64,000 nt of DNA from assembly GCF_022682495.2 (NCBI RefSeq), contig NC_071390.1:151566583-151630582 (forward strand). Reading direction: 5' to 3'. The DNA is from Desmodus rotundus (lineage: Eukaryota > Chordata > Mammalia > Chiroptera > Phyllostomidae). Within the stretch, counting starts at the first letter, position 1, and the number at the start of each line of letters is the position of its first letter. The translations under genes and the position numbers were made by a program. A model generated the notes under the pieces. That model ran no database searches. It saw only the letters and a list, made by a program, of their open reading frames with translations, and was not told where the DNA came from. Of this stretch, positions 32,901 through 47,900 are shown in pieces.

Positions 32901-35900
32901 TCTATAATAAAAATAGAATGAAGCGAAATAAGAATCTAATTATTACCACCACTGCAAAAGTACTGTATTTTCCCTAAGGTAATTATAAAACTAAAATCAA
33001 CCTCCTCTTACATTTCCAAGCTTTTATTTCTAAAACTTAAAATTAACATAAAAAATTTTTAAAAACCATGCCAAAAAAAGATAGCACAATATACACCAGC
33101 ACAATTTAGACTCATTAACATTGTAGTGTTTTAAACCGCAAAATTATTCAGTGTTTATAGAGAGAGATATAAATTCTACTAGTGACAACTGAACAAAACT
33201 TGATACAGTATGGCTTTTATTTGGTAGTATTTCCATAGTTAAATGTTTCTATAACCACAGTCTATACACAAACTCCAGCCATTTGAAAAACAAAATTTTT
33301 ATTTAACCATCTTTGTATCTAAGCAAAAATACTTGAAAATAGCTATTGAAAAGTATAAAACAGCCTTTAAGCATAGTCTCCATCATTTTCACTTAGGTCT
33401 AATGAGTGCAATATTGAGGCAGAAGACAGTGGCAAGTATAATATAATTTCAAGTGGGGAGCCAGCATTCATTCTTTATCTCTCCCGAAGAGTCAAAGTAT
33501 GAATACGTGTGAGCAGAGTCAAATACTGATGAAACATATGGAAGTGGTTACTCTTAATGTTGGTTGACAGAGCCAAATATTGAACAAACTTTATAAATGT
33601 ATACCCAGCAAAAAAGGCCATATGAACATTTTTTTTAAATTAACTAATGCTAACACAGTGTTCAATAAACAACTACTTACAATCTTACTATTCCAAAAGT
33701 AATATTCTTTAAAGAGGTTTTCAATACATACAAATTTGGCGCATTACTTTAATTATGATTATTTTTTTAAAACAATTTTTGTTGAGCAGTAGTATTTTGA
33801 GACTCAATGGTAAGGTCCCAGTGAATAATCAATTTTTAAAGCAATATAACTATACATTAAATGCTTTCAATCATAACTGTTTATTTTAATACAAAGTATA
33901 TGGCACTGATACAAAGAGCATTTAAATTTCTCCTTCTTAGTTCTAATAATATACCATTATCGAAAAGTTTTTCTTGCTCAAAATATGCAAAGAAAAATAT
34001 CGTAACATTATATTGGGTTAAGAAAAGGACTTTATATTTCACTAGTTAATGAGTAATTATTGGACTCATTTCTCCTCACCATAAAGTTTATCTTTAAACC
34101 GAAGGAGATATATTAGTAGTCTGAAGCCCTACATTCATTCCTACTCTGCCAACAATTAACCAATGTCCTTGGGCAAATCACTAAGCGTCTTTAAATCTTG
34201 GTTTTTCTCAGTTGTAAAATATGGAAGTTTAAATAATCTATCTCTAAAGTTCCTTCCAGGTCTAATACTTTTTTCATTGTTCTGAAATTCTGTGACAAAT
34301 GATGAAAACATAATTCAGTCAGAATGTTAGGGAGAAATTTTTACACTTACAAAAGCTAAATGAAAACATCATATATTGTGTAGGGAGCATGATTTACTAC
34401 TTTAGGAAGGTTCTATAGAGCTGGAAGGAATAGGACAATGGAAAATAGCACAGATTCTATTGAATCTAACTGTAATAAACTATCTGTAATAAGTGTCATA
34501 ACTATGAAGGAATACTTTCTACTCTGAGCAACTTTAAATTCTTGGTAAGAGAAAAAGGAACTAAGAGGACAAGTAGTACTGCTTAAACAAAAGGGGAGGG
34601 TGTCTCAGTAAGGGGGGACAGCAGCTGGGGTAAAGCAAAGGCCACTGCTGGTCCTTGTGGAGAGCAACATGTTGCAACCCTGACCTGGAGAAGAGGCTGA
34701 GAAAACAGAATGCCTAACAGAATTGCTTTGGAGGACATAAAATATATTAAAATATGGGCCTTGCCGTGGTCTGTGGGCAGATACCAAAGGGCTTTGTCTG
34801 TTTGCTATTATTTGAAAAAGAAGCTATATAACATGGAATGGAATTTGCTAATACAAATGCAAGGGAGGATGAAAGTCATTACAAGGTTAGAATACAAGCA
34901 GAATGGATTTAAACTGGAGAGATGGCAAAAATGGAGATATGCAATGAGGGACAAGGACAGCTGCTTCTGGAAATCAAATGATGACTTTAACCACTTTCTC
35001 TAATCTGCCCCCCCCCCCTTCCCTTTCTGACTACAGCCGACCCTGAAGAATATGGGTTTGAACTACGCAGGCCACTTACAGGCGGATTTGTGTAAGTGGA
35101 CCCACACAGTTCGAACCTTATGTTGTTCAAGGGTCACCTGTAATTAGATGTTTTTATCTCCAACCATTCAAGGGGGAAAAAAAAAAAAAGCAGTTGAGGA
35201 AAAAAAAAAAGAGGTTGAGGAATACTCTCAACAACTTTCATCCACTAAAAAATCTACATTATCTTAACTTCCATTCTCTCCCGTCCCTTCTGCAAATACC
35301 CCCTTACTTTTGCTCTAAAGCAGTGCTATCCAATACAATTTTCTATGATAAGAATGCTCTTTATCTGCAGTCCAACACAATAGCCACTAGCACATGTGGC
35401 TACTGAACAACTGAAATGCTCTCAAAGCAACTAAGGAAGTGAATTTTCAACTTGATTTAATTAATGTAAACAATCATATATAGCCAGTGGCTACTTTGCA
35501 TCTTGACATACCTAGAACCCCTCTGTATCCTCTGAAACCTCATTTGACCTATAATCAACTTCTCCTTTTCCACTGTATCCCCTCCCCCCTTCCCTTAATA
35601 TTACATGTGTGTGTGTATACACGCATAAGGCGAGAGAGAGAGAGAGAAATCTCTCCCTAAATTAAACCAAGTGTTCTTTAAACCTTATTTGTTCTCCATA
35701 GTTATTGGCTTATTGTATTTAGCTCAAAGCAAGCATTTTTAAAGAGCACCTTATCCACAATCCCTTATCCAAACCTTGGACTCAGAAATGTCTGATAATT
35801 CAGACTTTCTCAGAGCCTGGGAAAATATTATAGTATATAGCCCTTGTATTATTTAATATTCATCCATTCAGAAGTTAAGAGCAGCAATGGGTAAAAACAG

Positions 35901-38900
35901 TATTTCTACAACAAAATTTAGGAAAAATCACATTAAGATAAAGATTATAAATAAACTTATGTCAGTGTAGGTCAGGGTTTGAAATGAGTACAAGTCAGAT
36001 TTTACCACCTCTTTAGTTAAAAAAAAAACCTTCTGTTTTCAAAGCTTTTTGGATTTTATAGTTTCAGATAAGGAATTACAGGCCTATACTTCCTGTTCAT
36101 AACTCCTCACCTGTCACAGCAAACTAGACTGAAGGAGAAAGGATGGCAACTAACATTTGATGAAGAGCCTGTTACTTGCTAGATGTCACCTCTGATTATT
36201 TCATCTCATTCCAAGAATTCTTTAAAAGAGGTATTTTCATCTCCATTCAACAAATCAAGAAACTGAAGGGACCACAAATTAATTACTTGACGAAAGTCAA
36301 ATAGCTCATAAATGTCAATCCTGGTTCAAATCCAGGCCTTAATCCAAAATTGATGTGGTTGCACTTACATTATGGGATCGTCAAAGCTAGTATTTACACA
36401 TCTTTCACAAAGCATTTTCACATGGATTTGCTCACTTGACAACTGTTCTGTAAAGCAGGTATTTATCATTTTTCTCACATAACAAAGCTGAAAGCCTTTA
36501 AGACCAGCTTAACAAATATAACATTTTAAAAGCATCCCGGAGGTATAGCTTATCATTCCTTTGATATTCCACTAAATTTGGTTAATATTTTCAATTAATG
36601 GGACATACTTGTAAGTTATCCTTATATTTCTGTATCTTCTAACACACTGGACCTCAAAAAATGTTAAATGAAGAAACAAATGACCAAATGAACACACATG
36701 CTGCATTTAGGCTGACGGTGGAACATACAGGTGATACCCAGCAGAAAAGGTCATCAAATAAAGTTTATACATACGTTGGACCATTAAATGCTGAAATTCA
36801 TTTCAAGAGAAGTTTCTACCTTGGGCAATATGATCAGTAATACCAGTGGGAGTAGATTCATTCATGGAAGCACTAAATGGAATTGGCTCATAATGAGGAA
36901 TTATCTCTTTTTCCATGTTGTCTGCTGCTGGAGATGTCACAAAAGATGAATGATCATTCACATTTGAGTCATATTTTGACTTTTGAGAATAGTGCCTATA
37001 AAAGAAATTTGTATTACATAAGAAACACAAGTTATTGCCTGTATCTTATTTTAAAATATATGCTAAGGTATGAAAAACAGTTATCTTGTTTTCTAAAGAA
37101 ATCATATTAACAGTTATTTGAAATAGTAAAATTAAGTCTGTTCATTTCTGTCATAAAAAATCAAAAATATATTCTGACCTACTTATATAACTTAAAACTA
37201 TACAGGAGAAAAAAAAACGTTTATTCAGTTCTCCAATGACTAGGCCTCAGAGTTCACTTCAACACATTTAAAGTTTTTAGAAAGAAAAAATTCTTCCTAT
37301 CAGAAAAATGTATCCATTTCCCACATTAAGTGGGAAATCACTTCCCAGTTAGGGAAGGGGGCAGTCCATATAAACTGTACTGTGATAAAGCAGATGTAAG
37401 TAAATCTAGCTCTCATGGAGCTTCTACCGCTTGCCATTTATGATATGACAATATAGCTACGAAATCTACTTAATTATCCTCTTACTTATCTGCCTATCCA
37501 GACAGATTCATTTATCTATACCTATACAATTTCCCTACTATTTTAAACAATAGAAGAATTAAAAAGTTGAAATTTGTTGTGCTGGAATTGATAAAATTTG
37601 GGAATTAGAAAGTTCAAAATATAGATAACTAAAGGTATTTGCCAAATTAAAATCCTTTATTCTGGAATATATACTCCCAATAGGATGCTGTACATAAAAC
37701 AAAGGTAGACAAACCTCACTCTGCCTTTAAAAACCAAATGAACTTTAGCTTGCAACAAAGTGGCAAGTTTCCAATTGTCCTTTGGTTAGGCAATGTTTTT
37801 TACGTCCTGAGTTATGGTAATACCCAGTTACAATTTTTTCGCTAAAATGAAAAACCTTTAATAAAGATAAGAATCTGGCCTACCCATGTGGTGAAGAGCG
37901 CCGTGCCTGTCCTGATCGTAAAGCTTCTCCAAGAGGGGAATTCTCAAGATTCTTGAACTTCTCTTGGCAAGTTTTCACATAAGAAAGCTTTCCAGCAAAG
38001 TATCCCATGATACAGGCAACTAATTTTTAAAAAACAGAGAGTGTAACTCAATGTACTTTTTTTTTGGACAAGAATCTTTCTAAAAGTGCATTTAAAAAAA
38101 TGTGATTCTAAGTTTGTCTTTTGTGTGGAAAGACTGAGATTTCCTGAATAATGGTAAAAGTATCACATTAAATCAGATTCAGAGTTCACAGAAAGACTGT
38201 AGATATAATTATTTACAAAATAAAATAACCCAAAATAAAGTTGCTATAAGTATGTTCTACTTTACTACTTTATTAATACAGGTAAGAAAGATGTGGTAAA
38301 GGTATAACAGAATAAGGAATCATAACATCAGAGCTCCAGTCTAAATCAGAGATTTAGGCTATTTCTTTTCCTATAAAATGAGAATCACACCATTTGCCCA
38401 GCTAATTTCTTCAGATTGTTTTTAAAAATTAGGTACAACAAATCTCTTCAAATAACGAATTATTAAATGTTACCTAAATATGGCTATTGTTGCATCTTGG
38501 GTGTTTCCAACACAAAAGAGACTCTAACCCAGAGGAGACATTCGCAAAAAGCCTCAGGTACCTTTTTAAAAGCAATTTAGCTCTTTTCTATTAACCATAT
38601 TGCAAAATGTAAACAAGTTGTACTTATTTACATTTTTAATATAAATTTAAAAGATCTGTCCAAATTAGATTTAATTTTAATATACTCTTTATTTTGATTA
38701 ATCAGAACCACTAAACAACTTTCTTTCCTAATAGGCCAAGAGAATTTACTTTCAAATATTATATCTTTACAAAGTAGTATAAAATTAATAGTTCTATTAC
38801 AATTATAAAAAGAAAAAATGCCTCTATGAAGTAACTCATGATTTTTAATGCTAACAATAAAAAGCTCTAGTAGTTCATTTAATGAAAAGCTTAAACAAAC

Positions 38901-41900
38901 TGATCTGTCAAAGCAAATATCCAATAACTGTTATGAGCAAGACAAAATATTTGATGAAAGCATTCTTAAGTAAAAAGCTAAGAAAACAAGTGTTCATACT
39001 TACATATGAGTTTAGGGATGGAACCATATTTGGGATGACTTGAAAGGATTCCTAAAGACAAAAGTAAATATTCTTGAGTAACATTAGCTGTGAGAAAAAA
39101 ACACATTTTTTAATCTTTTACTAAGATAAATTGGTTTATGTCAAGTTTATGCTAAGAGTATATAAGAAAATAAGAGAAATTGTGGTAAAAATGCAAAGGA
39201 ATTATGTCTGTGATTCATTATGTGGTCTCTTCTAACGTGAGACAAAGTAAGACCAGCAACGCAACATGAAGACAGACATGTGTCTTCATCAGCAGAAATA
39301 AGGAAAAATGTGAGAGAATCAGTACAATCTTTAAATGTTACCTAACAACATTAGCTTTTTCCATAACCCTAGAGAAGTCTAAAGCAATTTAAAAGAGAGA
39401 ACCAAGTAAATTCAGTATCAACAGAAATATGAAGAAATCTGGAAAGACTCCACAACCTATTAGAATAGGTGAATTTATTAGCAAGATCACTTCACACAAG
39501 GTCAATACACACAAAAAAATATTTCTTTATACCAGGAACAAACAAAACCAAACATTTTTTAAATGATACAATTTATTATAGCACCTAAAAACATAAAAAA
39601 CCCAGGAGTAATCTAATGAAAATATGAAAAATCTCTACATTGAAAACTACAAAACTTACTGAAAAATAAAAGCTAATGTGGGGAAATACACCATGTCCCT
39701 GAACCAAAGACTAAATATTGTAAAGATGGCAAGTCTCCGTAAGTTCATCTACAAATTCTTTGCAGTCCCATTAAAATCAAAGAACGTTTTCCCCCAAACT
39801 GAATAAGCTTGTTCTAAAAATATGGAAACATAAAGGGCCAAGAATAAGCAGGGCAATACTGAAGAACAACAAAACTGGAGAACTGCCAACAGGTATCAAG
39901 ATCTATGACCACAGTAATAGGACAGTCTAGGCGCAAGAATAGACACACAGACCCAAATCAGAGAGGCCGGAAACACACCCACAGATGCAGTCACTTGATT
40001 CGTGACAAAGGCAACACTGCATTGCAGCGAACAAAGAAAAGTCCTTTCAAAATATAGTTCTGCGTCAACTACATAAAGGGGAAGAATGCACCTTGATTCT
40101 ACCTCATTCAACTTTCAGAAACAGTTCCAGATGGCCTGAAAATTTAAGCATGAAAGATGAAATAAAGCTTACAGAAGAAAGCATAAGAGATTCTTCATGT
40201 CCTTGTACTAGACAAAGATCTTAGACCACAAAAAGCACTCGTCATAGAGATCTGATATACTGGACTGCATTACATTAAGAACTAGTTCATCCAAGTAGGA
40301 AAAACAATCATAACACATTTATCTGACAAAAGATTCATTTCCAAATAAACAGAAAACTCTCACAAAACCAATAGGAAAAGGAAGACAATCCTATGGAAAA
40401 TGGACAAAACACTATTCAGATACTTCACAAAAAGGGACATATTCAAATGGGATGTAAACAAAAGAAAAGGCCTTCAACTTTATTAGTCATCAGATGCAAA
40501 TTAAAACTCCATTGCAATCAATATCACTGTTCCCATGGCTAAAATAGGGAAGACATGAAAATAGCAAGTGTTGGTGATAATATGATCATAGAATTTCATT
40601 AATAAATTGGTGGTGGAAGTGTCAACTGGCCCACATTGTTTGCAAAGTTTGGCAGCATCTATTAAAACTGAATACAGACCTAATCTATGACCCAGCACAA
40701 TGTCTACCACGAGACACTGTATTCATGGCAGAAGTACTTGGAACAGTCAAAACCGTGAACTATCCCACTGCCGATGTGTGAGAGGAGAGACAAACTGCTG
40801 TGGCGTATTTGCCCAGTGGAAAACTGTATGGCGGTGAGAATAATCTACAACTACGTGCAACAATGTGCACGAATCTAGTTATGTACTGGCAAACCAGCTC
40901 TCCAGATAAAAACCCCTGATTTATAATGTTGGGTGATTTCCGTGGAGAGAAAATATTTGGACCATGACCAACTTCAAGGTATTAAATGGTTTAAAAAACA
41001 GTTTATCAAAATCTTGAACATTTAAAAATCAGCTTTCTGTAGCTGATACAAGCCAATTCCAGAACACCACTGGGTAAATCTCACAAACAATGTTAAAAGA
41101 ATACTTACTTGTCTGATTTCATGTTTATCAAGTATAAAAATAGAACCCATTTATGCTGTTAGCCTCTCAATTCCTTAACTTACACAAATGAGGTAAGAAA
41201 AAGGAGGATGGTAATAATATCTACCTTCTTACAGAGAAGATTTTCCTTCAAATACAGACACACATTTTGCTGGGTATAGACTGAAAACTGAACTCTGAAA
41301 AAAACCACAGGTGTAGGAAGAAAATCCACACTAGAATGTAAGCACCAAGAGGTCATGAATGTGTCCTATAGAGCTATTTCCAAGATAGCGTATAGTATGT
41401 ATCACTAAAAAAAACATGAAAGAGGGGCATTTCTTTAAGGTAGGAGAAAAATCAGAAGTATGTGCTGTCATGAAAGACAAGGGTAGAGATTTCAAGAAGG
41501 ACTGGTGAGTCAAGAACAAAAACTGTCCATCAAATTTAAGCAACGAGGAGGCTGTTTTGATAACATTTTTCAAAGTTTTGGTAAATGTAAGAACACAGCC
41601 ACAATCTATGACCTAGATTGCCACAGGTTAAAGGAGTATAAAGTGATGTGTTCATTCTTGAAGTCTGGCTTCAAATGAAGGACAGCTGGAAGCACTTGGG
41701 AAGGGATATAAGGGAAGGTTTTTCTTTTGTATATTCTCAAGTTGTAACAGCCCTGAACATGTTTAAATATTTTGCCAGAAAAAGAGTAAGTAGAGATGGA
41801 GCAGCTGAGTATGTCACATCGTGGATAAAAGCATATATAAAATGTCAGGCATTTTAATTAAACGTGAAATGTCAGGGAATTCTGAATTCCTTTTCTAAAG

Positions 41901-44900
41901 TCTCTCTCAATTTTTTTGAGGAGACTGACTTCTTCATTAGAATATCTCACCCACAAAACAAGACCCCAATATAATTTCAACAATAAAAGATCTTAATTCT
42001 CAGAGAGAGTTACACGAGTGATATATCATCCAATGTTATTTTTTTAATTTTCATGCAGAAGTACAACATCAAAACCCCCAAAATAACGGAACAACTGACA
42101 AAGTTAGAAAGGTGACATGCTCAATAGAAACTAATGTTATTCTATAAACTAGGTTAAATCATTTCAACAATTTATCCTTTCTAAAAAATGGAACACTGAA
42201 CCCCACTGTAAGGCTCCAGGCCCAGTCATGAACAATTAGAGAAGGATATTAGAACAATGCTACCACGCACGCTATGACTTTTGCAAATGAAATCGTAAAG
42301 GCATAAACCGTCACTGATGACAAGTCAAATAATCACCAAATGGTGACTAAAAATTCAGGAGAATTCTAGCTACAAGAATAATTTGCCTCCTCAGTAACAG
42401 GTCCTATTATCTTTAGTTGGTTTCACCTTAGTTATGTAACAGTTTTATCAAGCTATATCTACATCTAGAAAAAGGGAATTTCTCTTGTTTAATTTCTGCC
42501 TGGTTCAGTAAAATCAGTTTTGTGTTGGAGCAAGGCATTCTCAAGATAGACCAAAAAAAAAAACCAGAAACAAACAAACTACCCCCGCCCAAACAGTGGT
42601 GAGATTTTTTGGTCAGATATAAGGCCTACCTAACAAAGTATGTACAATCTCTTTCTCCCAACTCTCACTGCTTCCAACTTACCTTCAAGCCCACCAAAGT
42701 CTCCTACTCTACGTAAGCCCAAAAGTTCCAGAACAGCTTACCTTCTCTGTAAACTAATCAAAGTGGCCATTTCCCCAGGTGCTACCCTAGCTACTGGAGT
42801 TTTCACTTCTCCCAAGATGATTTTGTCACTCTGGTCATGTCATTCTCTTCACTGTCCCTCCCAACAGTCACGCTTATTTTGATAATCATGTCCGTCCCTC
42901 CTTCCTTTGATATTCTTTCTTCTTTTCTAATCTAAATCCTTCCCATCTTCAAAATCCTTTTCTTTCAAGAAACTTTCCTTGATTACTATAGCCCTGCAGA
43001 AATCTTTCTTCTTTGTAGACCTACATCTCTTGAAGTCCCTACTATACAACTTAGTAACTTATTAAAAACTTAATTATAGTCTCTGTTTTAACAGTGTTCA
43101 CATAGTTTCTTCAGGGGAACTTAGTCATTATTAAATGACTGGATTTAGATAAAATAGGCAGTACAATGAGTATAATTTCTCTGTTCATAACTCCTCGTGC
43201 CGCAGTTCTTCCTTTAAAGTAATGTGATGAAATGGTTTGTTTCTCACTACAGCAGGAGCCCTAGTCTATCAAACAACCTACCCCCACAGCACAAATAAGC
43301 ATTCGTGTGTACTGACTTGTTTCCACGTTAAGACTCCTGTCACGGCAGCACATTGTAATGAAGTTACTTGGGAGTTTCAACCAATAAAACAAAATTTTAA
43401 CCCCTCAAGTCCCTCTAAAACTATTTTTCTCAACTAGGTGTGTCAGTACTACTTTCTAAGTGCTTCATACTGCTAATTTGAAAAGTATAATTTTTCCTAC
43501 CATAGTCACATTATATGAGCTAGCTAATTAAAAGAACAGATTTTTAGGATACGTGGAGGCCATCCTAAGGTCATCACCCTTTTCTGGGACATCTTACTCC
43601 AAGGAGACATAGATGTTATGTGTATTTAATTTTCAGGTATAGATACATTTAATACTTACTCTAAATTCAATTCTGGATATGGACACATTGTACTATTTAA
43701 GCCAGTACGGTTTGGGAAAAGAAAGTATCCCTACCCCTCCATTATCATACGACAAAGCTGGTTTCAGTCACCTTTAAGCCAGTGCATAAGAATCAACAGG
43801 AGTTTGTTAAAACGAATTCCTGGGCCCTAACTCAGAGATTTTGATTCAGTAGGTCTTGGCTGGGGCACGTGAGTTTGCATTTCAAACATGCTCCTAGGTG
43901 ACAGTGAAATGCATGGCTTACAGAGACCAGGTTTGTCTTTCTGCCACCCGGTAACCCATGCACAGGCTTTTAGTTACTTTCTTGCTCTTGTAGATTGTTA
44001 ATGTTGCTACAATACAACAGAATGTAATGTTGCTACAAATTATCAAATCAAGATTATTTGTGTCACTGGGTCCATGGAGACAGAACTTTCTGCCATTCTA
44101 GAGATTTATCAATGATAATAGTAATTTAATATGATACAGGATTATATTTACTTTATCTAAGAAATCAGGAAAATACCATATAAAAAGATGATATCCAAAT
44201 GCTAAATAAATTAGAACTTTAAATATTTACCTTTACTAATTAATCCTTGAGTAATCAACATACTTGTTGCAGCCAAAGGTACAGCTAGAGAAGGAAAAAG
44301 AAGTTGTCAACATCAACAAAGAAAAGATTCTATCTGAGTTCATTAGGATAAACGTGTACCAGTAAAATCACCCAGGAAATATGTTAAACAATTAAGATTT
44401 TTAAAAGGAGAATTTTCCCATGTTTAAAAGTTGTACTGTATATAGCCAGTGGAAATACAAAAGAAGCATTTTTAATTTAAGAATATATTACAAAATACTA
44501 AACAATTGAATTCAGAAAGAACTGCTTACAAAAGTTCTTGGCTGATGTCTGGGAACTTGACTGGTAAACAGTTCTCTACTTTGATATAAAACTACCTGAA
44601 TGATAGATGGCTCACTGTGTCTAAACTGGTTGCACAAATAGTTTAGGCTGAACACCTGCTTTCCTTCTGTGAGTCTGGAATTTTGATACCTGCTAGGCTG
44701 AGGGTGCCTCCATAACCAGCCCCCAATAAAAACTTGCCCAAGTGCTGAGTCTCTAATGAGATTCCTTCCTAGATAACAGCTCCCGGAATTATGCAGCTGG
44801 AGAAACTAAGCAGGTCCTTTGTGTGGGACTCCCCTGGGAGAGGACTCTTGGAAGCTCTTGTCTGGTTTCCCCTGGACTTTGCCCCACGTTCCTTTCACCT

Positions 44901-47900
44901 TCACTTATTTTGCTTTGTATCCTTTCCACTGTAAGTTGTTTAAAAACTTAAATAGCTACATGTGGCTGCCACACTGGACAGCACAGTTCCAAACCAGGGA
45001 TTGGGAATCCCTCTGTAAAGAGCCAGATGGTAAATATTTCAGATTTTGTAAGTCACACAGTCTCTGTTCCAACTACTTAACTGCCGTTTTAAAGCAAAAG
45101 CACTGAGGCAATACATAAACAAATGCACACAGCTGTGTTTCAATAAAACTTTATTTTTGGATGCAGAAATATGAATTTAGACATTTTAGGTACAGTGAGA
45201 CACCTATCATTTAGGTAAAAGTTTGTATCACTGTAGGGAACTGTTTGCCAATAATTTTCACATGTAAAAAAATATTATTTCTTTTGATTGGTTTCAACCA
45301 CTTAAAAATGTAAAAACCATTCTTAGCTCATAGCCATACAAAAACAGATTCGACCCTTATGTTGTAGTTTGCTCAATCCTGGCTGGTCTAGGCTATGTAT
45401 CGGCAATTTAAGAACCAAGACAATTAAGACATTTGAATTACGAGATTTTATGATTTAAATCTGTGATTTTGGAATAGGGCATTAACTGCCATCAGATAAC
45501 CTGCAGAAACCCTAAGGTTTGAATCCCCACTCTAATACTACAGATTTAAATTTTGCTGGAAAATGGTTTAATGTTGGCTGATTAGAGTGCCTTCCTATAC
45601 TATGACTTAAGGTTTTTCAAAGGACAAGTCCTTTTTAATTACAGCATCAGTACAATCTGTAATTTTTCTCCTTCGGCTTGGTTCAAGGAATGCAACACAA
45701 AGCAACGAATAATCATATAAGGATGGAATGCAGTGAGTTGGCTGGCCATCTCTACAATGGACAATGCTTTCCCTATTTTACTTTCTTCTTAGGCCACAAT
45801 GGCATAATGCAAAGAGTTAACAGTCTCATTAAGGAGATCTTATTACTACTTCTGCCATTCATCACTATGTCTTTGCATAAATCTCAACTTCTTTTCATGC
45901 TATAAAGGCTAATATATTAGAAATATTGCTTTCCAATTCATGCATTATGTCACTGAAAAAGAGAAAGGTAAAATTGAAAGGGACTTCAGAGCGCAGTATA
46001 TAGTCCTCATCCTAATCAGAGTAAACTGACATCCAGAAAAGACAAGTCGTTTGCTCAAAGCCACAGAGGTGGTTAGTTTCTGATAGAGCTCAGACTGAAA
46101 TCCAGGTTTAATGGCCTTGTCCTCTGTACCACATGACTCCTATTTCAGAGTCAATTAAAGAATGTTTCTTTTGGCATATCAGTAACACTGCTGACCAAAA
46201 GTTAATTTGCATTATGAGCATGGTCCCAATCATATCCAATACAAGAACCCCTAAAATGCCTTTAATTCTTTTCCACTTACAATAGAAAAATGCCACTCTA
46301 AACTCAAAATTGTTTTCAACTGAAACTGTTATTTCATTAACCACAATAGCACTGACAGCCTTTTGATAAAGGTAGCTTAACATTTATATAATAAATTAAA
46401 TTGAATTAATCCCCATAACAATCCCATGAAATAGGTTATTATCCCCACTGTACAGATAAGGAAACTGAGGCAAACAGCCACCAGGAACTTGCCCGAAATC
46501 TCAGAACTAATATGTGATGGAGCAGAGATTTGAATCCAGACAGGCCTCAGAGTTTATACTCTAATCACTCATTACACTATCTCATTTGAAAACCAGGAGT
46601 ACACATATATGAAATATCATTCACAACACCTATACATGATGCATGAAAGAAACATGAATTCATATATCTTTTCAGTAATTTCAGAAGTTGAGAACTACTC
46701 TAACACATAATACACATCAAACTGACCCACTTTTATATAGTCTTTACCTGTTTCTGGGCACAGATATAACTGGGGTTTTTTGTTTGTTTTTTTGTCAGTG
46801 CATAGGGCCACAATTTTAAGCAACTGGAAATAAATGCCTTGATAGTTAAGCTTTAAGATTAACAGAAAATAGACCAGAGTAGGAATAAAATTACCTTAAA
46901 GAAAGAATGGGCTGTAGATCAACAAGTCTAAATTTAAACCAAGATAAACATAGTATTTAACAGACTTTAAAAATCTATAAAAAATAACCTTAGTGAATTC
47001 TTTTTCTACACATTCCTATTTTCATCACAATCTTTTTAGAGCAATAAGCACGAGATGACTCTCCAAAGAAACATGATTTCTGTTATTCATTTACCTAAAT
47101 ATATTACATGCTATATAGAATATCCTTATGTCAAAATACAAATGTAAAGCACAATTTCTTAATGCATGACTATTACTCTGTCTTCTGGTAATTACATGTT
47201 GAATTCCCTATCGTTTGTAGCTAGAGCCAAGGTTCTACGTACTTTCAATGTTTGATGTTACATTATGCAACACCAAGGTATCTCTGTTTTAAGAGTAATC
47301 ACTACTTTTTTTTGGCTGCTGCAATTTCCCAGTACTCCAGATATGATATACAACCACCTGTTTCTTAGCCTGTCCTTATTATGTGTTTCCTGTCTAACTT
47401 GTGATTAATCTGTTTTAATGAATTACTTAGGCTTCTAGTGTTCATATATTATATGACCTAGTTTGAATAGTCAAGCATACACAGGTACTCTACCTATTGA
47501 TCACTGCCCTTCAACATACTTTTAGCATCGTTCTGTTACAACTACCTGGAATGTGAAACATGTACAGTAGCATAAATTTATCAGCCAGAAATAAATCTGG
47601 ACACCATAGAATATATGTGGCCATTAGCCTAATATTACAATGATCTCAAACCCTATATACCAGATGTCTTTTTCTTAATCCTGTATTATCAATAGGCTTG
47701 AAACCAGATCACCTTATTGTACATATCTACTCTATGCAATCCTTGAAGATAAAAAAATCTCTTGGGAGAGAACAAATGAATTCTCTGAGAAATTACTCCC
47801 GTATTATGAGTCATGAAAATTTTTTAGAAGTCCTTGATCCCTGACGACTGCATTTAGAACAATTATTTTCACCCAGAGATGTACATCATCACCTAACTCT

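Noticed and set aside
34710..35003. 97-codon + frame with Lys/Trp-rich protein
   Set aside because: Antisense in an OCIAD1 intron, no domain recognised, no flanking splice signals; possibly repeat-derived.
39896..40710. Short minus frames within the 39.4-41.1 kb block
   Set aside because: Antisense to a decayed L1 ORF2 and not conserved as protein.
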